28,481 bases of DNA from UBA4732 sp002404095 (GTDB lineage: Bacteria > Planctomycetota > Planctomycetia > Gemmatales > Gemmataceae), in assembly GCA_036783645.1 (NCBI GenBank), contig DAIPWT010000084.1:1-28481 (forward strand), written 5' to 3'. Shown here piece after piece: positions 25,253-28,481 of this stretch (the stretch's first letter is position 1; each line of letters starts with the position of its first letter). Under the pieces are notes generated by a model. The model saw nothing but the letters and a program-made list of their open reading frames with translations, searched no databases and had not been told where the DNA came from. The translations under genes were made by a program, and so were the position numbers.

Positions 25253-28006
25253 ATGAAACGTTTGGGATGGGCGACAGTGTGGGTGCTGACGGCCGGACTT
25301 ATGGGCGGCCTGCTCGTCGGCGTCAGCGCCAACGGCCAGCAGACGCTTCAACAAGGCTTCGAGGGACGCGATCCCCTTTGGACGCCAGGGGCCGCCGACG
25401 CCGTCTATAAAGAATCCGCCCATCGCATCACCGACGAGTTCGCCAAAGGCGGCCGACGTTCTGAATACATCGAGCTGGACGCCGAGCCAGGCAGCTACAT
25501 CCATTACACCTACGACGTCGGTAAGGCGATTGTCAGCGACGAACTCAATGTCAGCCTATGGGTCAAAGCCAACCGGCCCGGCATTCAACTGCTATGCCGA
25601 GTCGTGTTGCCGCGCGAACACGATCCGCAAAACCTCGACAAACCGTTGACTACGCTCATCCGCGCCGACGCATATCAGATCACCGGCCGCTGGCAACAGT
25701 TGACGCTGCGCCAGCCGCAGAAACGGCTGCGCGAGCAGTTGCAATTGCTGCGCGCGGACCTCAAACGCGACGTGATCGGCGCCGACGCCTACATCGACCG
25801 CTTGGTACTAAACGTCTGGAGCGGTAAGGGCGCCACGCAGGTCTGGATCGACGACCTCGAAGTCAGTCCCGTGGAGGAACTCAAGCGGCCCGCCGAGCCG
25901 ATCGCCAAGGGCGCCGTCCCCGGTAAGCCGGCCGCCAACCGCCGGCCGGACGCCGTGCAGTTGGAGGGCAAGCAGCTCCTCGTGGGTGGCAAGCCGTTCT
26001 TCATGCGCATGATCCGCAACACCGGTACGCCGCCCAAGACGCTCTATGACGCCGGCCTTAACACAATCGCGCTCGACGAGACGACGCCTCCTGGCATCCT
26101 TGAAGAAGCGGTCGCACTCGGCTTCCTTATCATGCCGGCCGTGGCGCCGCCGCCGCAGGACCAGCTTTCCGGGCGCACAGAGGCTGTTCTCACCGCCAAC
26201 CAGCTGTTCGGTCGCAAAGTGTCACGATTCCTCGATCAAGGGTCTCTTTTGTCCTGGGATTTGGGCGGCGACCGGACCATTGACCAGTTCGCTGCCGTGG
26301 CGCGCGAGGCTCAGGCCATCCACGCCATCGATCCGATGCGGCCGATCTCGGTGGACGTGAGCGACGGTCTTCAGAAATACTCGCGCGGGATGGAACAGCT
26401 GATGCTCGGCGCCCACCGTTGGCCGCTGCTGACCGGCATGGAGCTGACGGCCTACCGCGATTGGCTGACGCAGCGGCGCCAGTTGGCTCAACCGGGGGCG
26501 TATTGCTGGACGTGGGTGCAGACGCACGTACCCGATTGGTTCCTGACCGCGGCTTACGAGCGCGAGGGCGGCGGCTACACGGAGCCTCTCGGTCCGCAAG
26601 CCGAACAAATCCGCCTGATGGCGTATGCGGCCGTGGGCAGCGGCTACCGGGGCCTCGGCTTCTGGTCGGATCGTTTCCTCGCCGACAGCCATACCGGCCG
26701 GGACCGCCTGCTGGCCCTGGCGTTGCTCAACCAGGAACTGGAAATGCTAGAGCCGATCTTGGTGGAAGGCCGTGAGCCGACGTGGATCGATACGTCGCGG
26801 CCGGAGGTCAAGGCGGCCGTTATCCGCACCAAACAGGCCATCCTCGTGCTGCCGATGTGGATTGGCGGCGGCGCCCAATACGTGCCGGGTCAGGACGCCG
26901 TCGCCGACCTCGGCCTCACCGTGCCGATGATCCCGCAGTCATGGCAGGCATGGGAAGTATCGCCGGCCCAGGTGCGCTCGATCAAGCCGCAGCGCGTTCT
27001 CGGCGGCACGCGCGTATCGCTGCACGAATTCAGTTTGACGGCGGCCATCGTCTTCACGCCTGACTTGGGCGGCATGGTGGTCCGGCTGCAGAACCAGCAG
27101 CGACAAATGGCGCCGACGGCCTCGCAGTGGGCGCACGATCAAGCCGCCGAGGAATTGGCCAAAGCGGAGAAAGTGGATGCGCAATTGACGCAAGCCGGCC
27201 ACACGCTGCCCGACGGCGCGGAGTTGCTGAAAAAGGCGCACGCGGCCCTGGATAAAAGCGTCGAACTGCGGCGCAACGGCAGTCACGAAGAAGCCTACGA
27301 ACAGGCGCAAGCCGCGCTGCGTTCGTTGCGCATCTTAATGCGGGCGCATTGGGACATTGCGGTCAAACAGCTGATCGTGCCGACGGCCAGCCCGTTCGCC
27401 GTGAGCTTTTACACGCTGCCGAAACACTGGCAGTTCATGGACGAGATCAAGGACAGTGCGCTCGGCGCCAACGTCTTGCCCGGAGGCGATTTCGAGGCGG
27501 CCCAGGATCAACAGCTGAAAGGTTGGCTTCAGCAGGAACCGCCGTCGCTGGACGACGTGACGGCCGTGGCCCGCCGCGTGACGGACGAGCCGAAAGAGGG
27601 CCGGCAGTGTCTGATGCTCCGGCTCAGCCCCAAGGACAAGTTGGCGCCGCCGTTGGCGTTGGAGCGCACCTTCGTGGCCATTCTCAGCCCGGCCGTACAC
27701 CTGCCGCCGGGGACGCCGGTGGCGATCAGCGCCTGGGTGCGAATACCGGAAGGCATCACGGCTTCGACGGACGGCGCCCTGTTGTACGACAGCATCGGCG
27801 GCGAACCGTTGGCCGTGCGACTTACCGGGGCGACAAAGTGGAAGAAGTTTGTCCTGTACCGCCGGGTGCCTGCGAGCGGCATCGTCAATGTGACGATGGC
27901 TTTGACCGGCCTGGGCACGGTCTACTTCGACGACGTGCGCATCGAGCCGTTGACGGGCGGAGAAGGCACGGCGATGGTCGCCCACCAACCGGATCCTGCT
28001 CGCTGA
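25253..28006 (+). CDS. Large secreted protein with glycoside-hydrolase-like middle and jelly-roll-like ends
   Basis: The 917-residue protein has a signal peptide (lysine/arginine start, hydrophobic core, cleavage near residue 27-29). Residues about 33-205 look like a beta-sandwich carbohydrate-binding domain, ending in GATQVWIDDLEVSPVEE. The middle, about 230-540, has TIM-barrel glycosidase traits: GKPFFMRMIRNTG, DAGLNTIALDE, LLSWDLGGDR, and YRGLGFWSD, but no catalytic glutamate pair can be assigned confidently. A helical segment at about 610-700 follows, then a second beta-sandwich ending in GTVYFDDVRIEP. It is probably an exported polysaccharide-acting or binding protein; this is inferred. 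ATG 25253 is preceded by GGAG at good spacing. It is transcribed alone, downstream of a structured leader. Confidence 0.8.
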   Translation: MKRLGWATVWVLTAGLMGGLLVGVSANGQQTLQQGFEGRDPLWTPGAADAVYKESAHRITDEFAKGGRRSEYIELDAEPGSYIHYTYDVGKAIVSDELNVSLWVKANRPGIQLLCRVVLPREHDPQNLDKPLTTLIRADAYQITGRWQQLTLRQPQKRLREQLQLLRADLKRDVIGADAYIDRLVLNVWSGKGATQVWIDDLEVSPVEELKRPAEPIAKGAVPGKPAANRRPDAVQLEGKQLLVGGKPFFMRMIRNTGTPPKTLYDAGLNTIALDETTPPGILEEAVALGFLIMPAVAPPPQDQLSGRTEAVLTANQLFGRKVSRFLDQGSLLSWDLGGDRTIDQFAAVAREAQAIHAIDPMRPISVDVSDGLQKYSRGMEQLMLGAHRWPLLTGMELTAYRDWLTQRRQLAQPGAYCWTWVQTHVPDWFLTAAYEREGGGYTEPLGPQAEQIRLMAYAAVGSGYRGLGFWSDRFLADSHTGRDRLLALALLNQELEMLEPILVEGREPTWIDTSRPEVKAAVIRTKQAILVLPMWIGGGAQYVPGQDAVADLGLTVPMIPQSWQAWEVSPAQVRSIKPQRVLGGTRVSLHEFSLTAAIVFTPDLGGMVVRLQNQQRQMAPTASQWAHDQAAEELAKAEKVDAQLTQAGHTLPDGAELLKKAHAALDKSVELRRNGSHEEAYEQAQAALRSLRILMRAHWDIAVKQLIVPTASPFAVSFYTLPKHWQFMDEIKDSALGANVLPGGDFEAAQDQQLKGWLQQEPPSLDDVTAVARRVTDEPKEGRQCLMLRLSPKDKLAPPLALERTFVAILSPAVHLPPGTPVAISAWVRIPEGITASTDGALLYDSIGGEPLAVRLTGATKWKKFVLYRRVPASGIVNVTMALTGLGTVYFDDVRIEPLTGGEGTAMVAHQPDPAR

Positions 28007-28059
28007 AATTTTTCCTCACAACCCGCACAGCCGTCTTTTTCGTGCTAGTGTTCTGTTGA

Positions 28060-28085
28060 CCCGACAATCATCCTCCCCCGTCGGG
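28060..28085. terminator. Possible weak terminator after the 917-residue gene
   Basis: CCCGAC (28060-28065) and GTCGGG (28080-28085) are a perfect 6-bp inverted repeat with a 14-base loop, about 55 bp after the stop codon. There is no following T-run, so termination is uncertain. Confidence 0.3.
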
Positions 28086-28089
28086 ATCA

Positions 28090-28195
28090 TCAAACCGATA
28101 AAGCCAAACCCGTCGCGAGGCGGGGACGGAAAGCCATGGACCTCCTTCGCAAGAGCTTCTAAAGAGCGCCGATTTCCGGCTGTTCGCAGCCCCCC
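28090..28195 (+). ncRNA. Candidate cyclic di-GMP-I (GEMM) riboswitch
   Basis: GATAAAGCCAAACC (28097-28110) is followed by a 5-bp stem CCGTC/GGCGG capped by the GNRA tetraloop GCGA, then GGGGACGGAAAGCC. This matches the order AAAGGCAAACC, tetraloop stem, GGGACGCAAAGCC of the c-di-GMP-I family, with G instead of C in ACGCAAA and C instead of G before CAAACC. A downstream pairing for the second helix is less clear (GCCATGGACCTC onward), so the right boundary is approximate. It lies about 70 bp before the ATG at 28261 on the same strand, the expected position for a riboswitch controlling that gene. Confidence 0.62.
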
Positions 28196-28260
28196 TAACG
28201 GCTCATCCTCTTGAGCCTCTTGCAAACCGAGGTCGCCAGGCCGCCGAAAGGATGACTTGA

Positions 28261-28455
28261 ATGCATACCCATTTCAGCTGCACGGCTGCAGCCGTGTTCG
28301 CGGCGTCGCTCTTGACCGGGACCGAGGCCAAGGCCGGTCACTCCCGCGAAAATCCCGTCGTTGCCGCCGTCAAGAACGCCCACGACAGCATTGTCACGAT
28401 AAGGGTCGAAAAGCACGGCGCCTACTCTAACACTACAGCGCAGCAAAGCGTCTGA
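28261..28455 (+). pseudogene. 5' fragment of a probable HtrA-like secreted serine protease gene
   Basis: The 64-residue ORF has a short signal peptide (TAAAVFAASLLTGTEAKAG) and then NPVVAAVKNAHDSIVTIRVEKHGAYS, which resembles the start of S1C/HtrA-type trypsin-like proteases (PVVXAVXXAXXSVVXI). After residue 55 the sequence no longer looks like the family and a TGA follows at 28453. The usual glycine-rich G(S/T)G(V/F)(I/V) segment is not reached in any frame before the window ends. A mobile-element insertion or frameshift is likely, but the window ends at 28481, so the remaining gene could not be read. ATG 28261 is preceded by AAAGGATG. Confidence 0.5.
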
Positions 28456-28481
28456 GTTTTCTTGGTCGTTTCTGCCGCGAC

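Overview
This GC-rich window looks like a chromosomal segment from a planctomycete, most likely of the Gemmataceae type. The reasons are indirect: a multiheme cytochrome c carrying TPRs beside a large membrane-TPR protein, lineage-style GYF_2/DUF4234 and DUF2752 proteins, secreted proteins of unknown family, and intergenic palindromes and 9-mer arrays of a kind I associate with that group. No rRNA, tRNA, CRISPR array, complete insertion sequence or phage block was seen.

Layout. (1) 78-8564, minus strand: a probable operon of a LysR-type regulator, gltB, a dual-specificity-like phosphatase, a nucleotidyltransferase-fold protein and gltD. It encodes NADPH-type glutamate synthase, but the two subunit genes are separated by two unrelated small genes. 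(2) 8644-10963: sucC (minus), a tiny ORF and a GNAT acetyltransferase (plus), bounded by two copies of one hairpin repeat that also supplies the stop codons of sucC and of the next gene. (3) 10961-17566, minus strand: a PfkB-family sugar kinase, then a two-gene unit of a polytopic membrane TPR protein followed by a seven-heme cytochrome c with TPRs. Two 9-bp repeat arrays lie at 11970-12035 and 17613-17660. (4) 17768-19901: a secreted protein with two SPOR-like halves, converging on a hydrolase that has lost its serine nucleophile and is translationally coupled to a small membrane ORF with one CXXCH. (5) 20034-23531, plus strand: a compact operon of GYF_2/DUF4234, DUF2752 and SWIM-SNF2 helicase genes. 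(6) 23655-24992, minus strand: a protein joining two RNA-polymerase alpha-CTD-like modules to a sigma region-4-like helix-turn-helix. (7) 25253-28455, plus strand: a 917-residue secreted glycosidase-like protein behind a structured leader, then a candidate c-di-GMP-I riboswitch in front of what looks like the broken 5' end of an HtrA-type protease gene.

How genes work together. Glutamate synthase (GltB/GltD) with an adjacent LysR regulator is a classic nitrogen-assimilation arrangement. The alpha-CTD/sigma-4 chimera is the best candidate for something undescribed: it combines the two RNA polymerase parts that contact each other at promoters. The hydrolase without a nucleophile, the SPOR-like secreted protein and the riboswitch before a truncated gene are the next most interesting points. 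All functional calls come from reading translated sequence; no database search was run.
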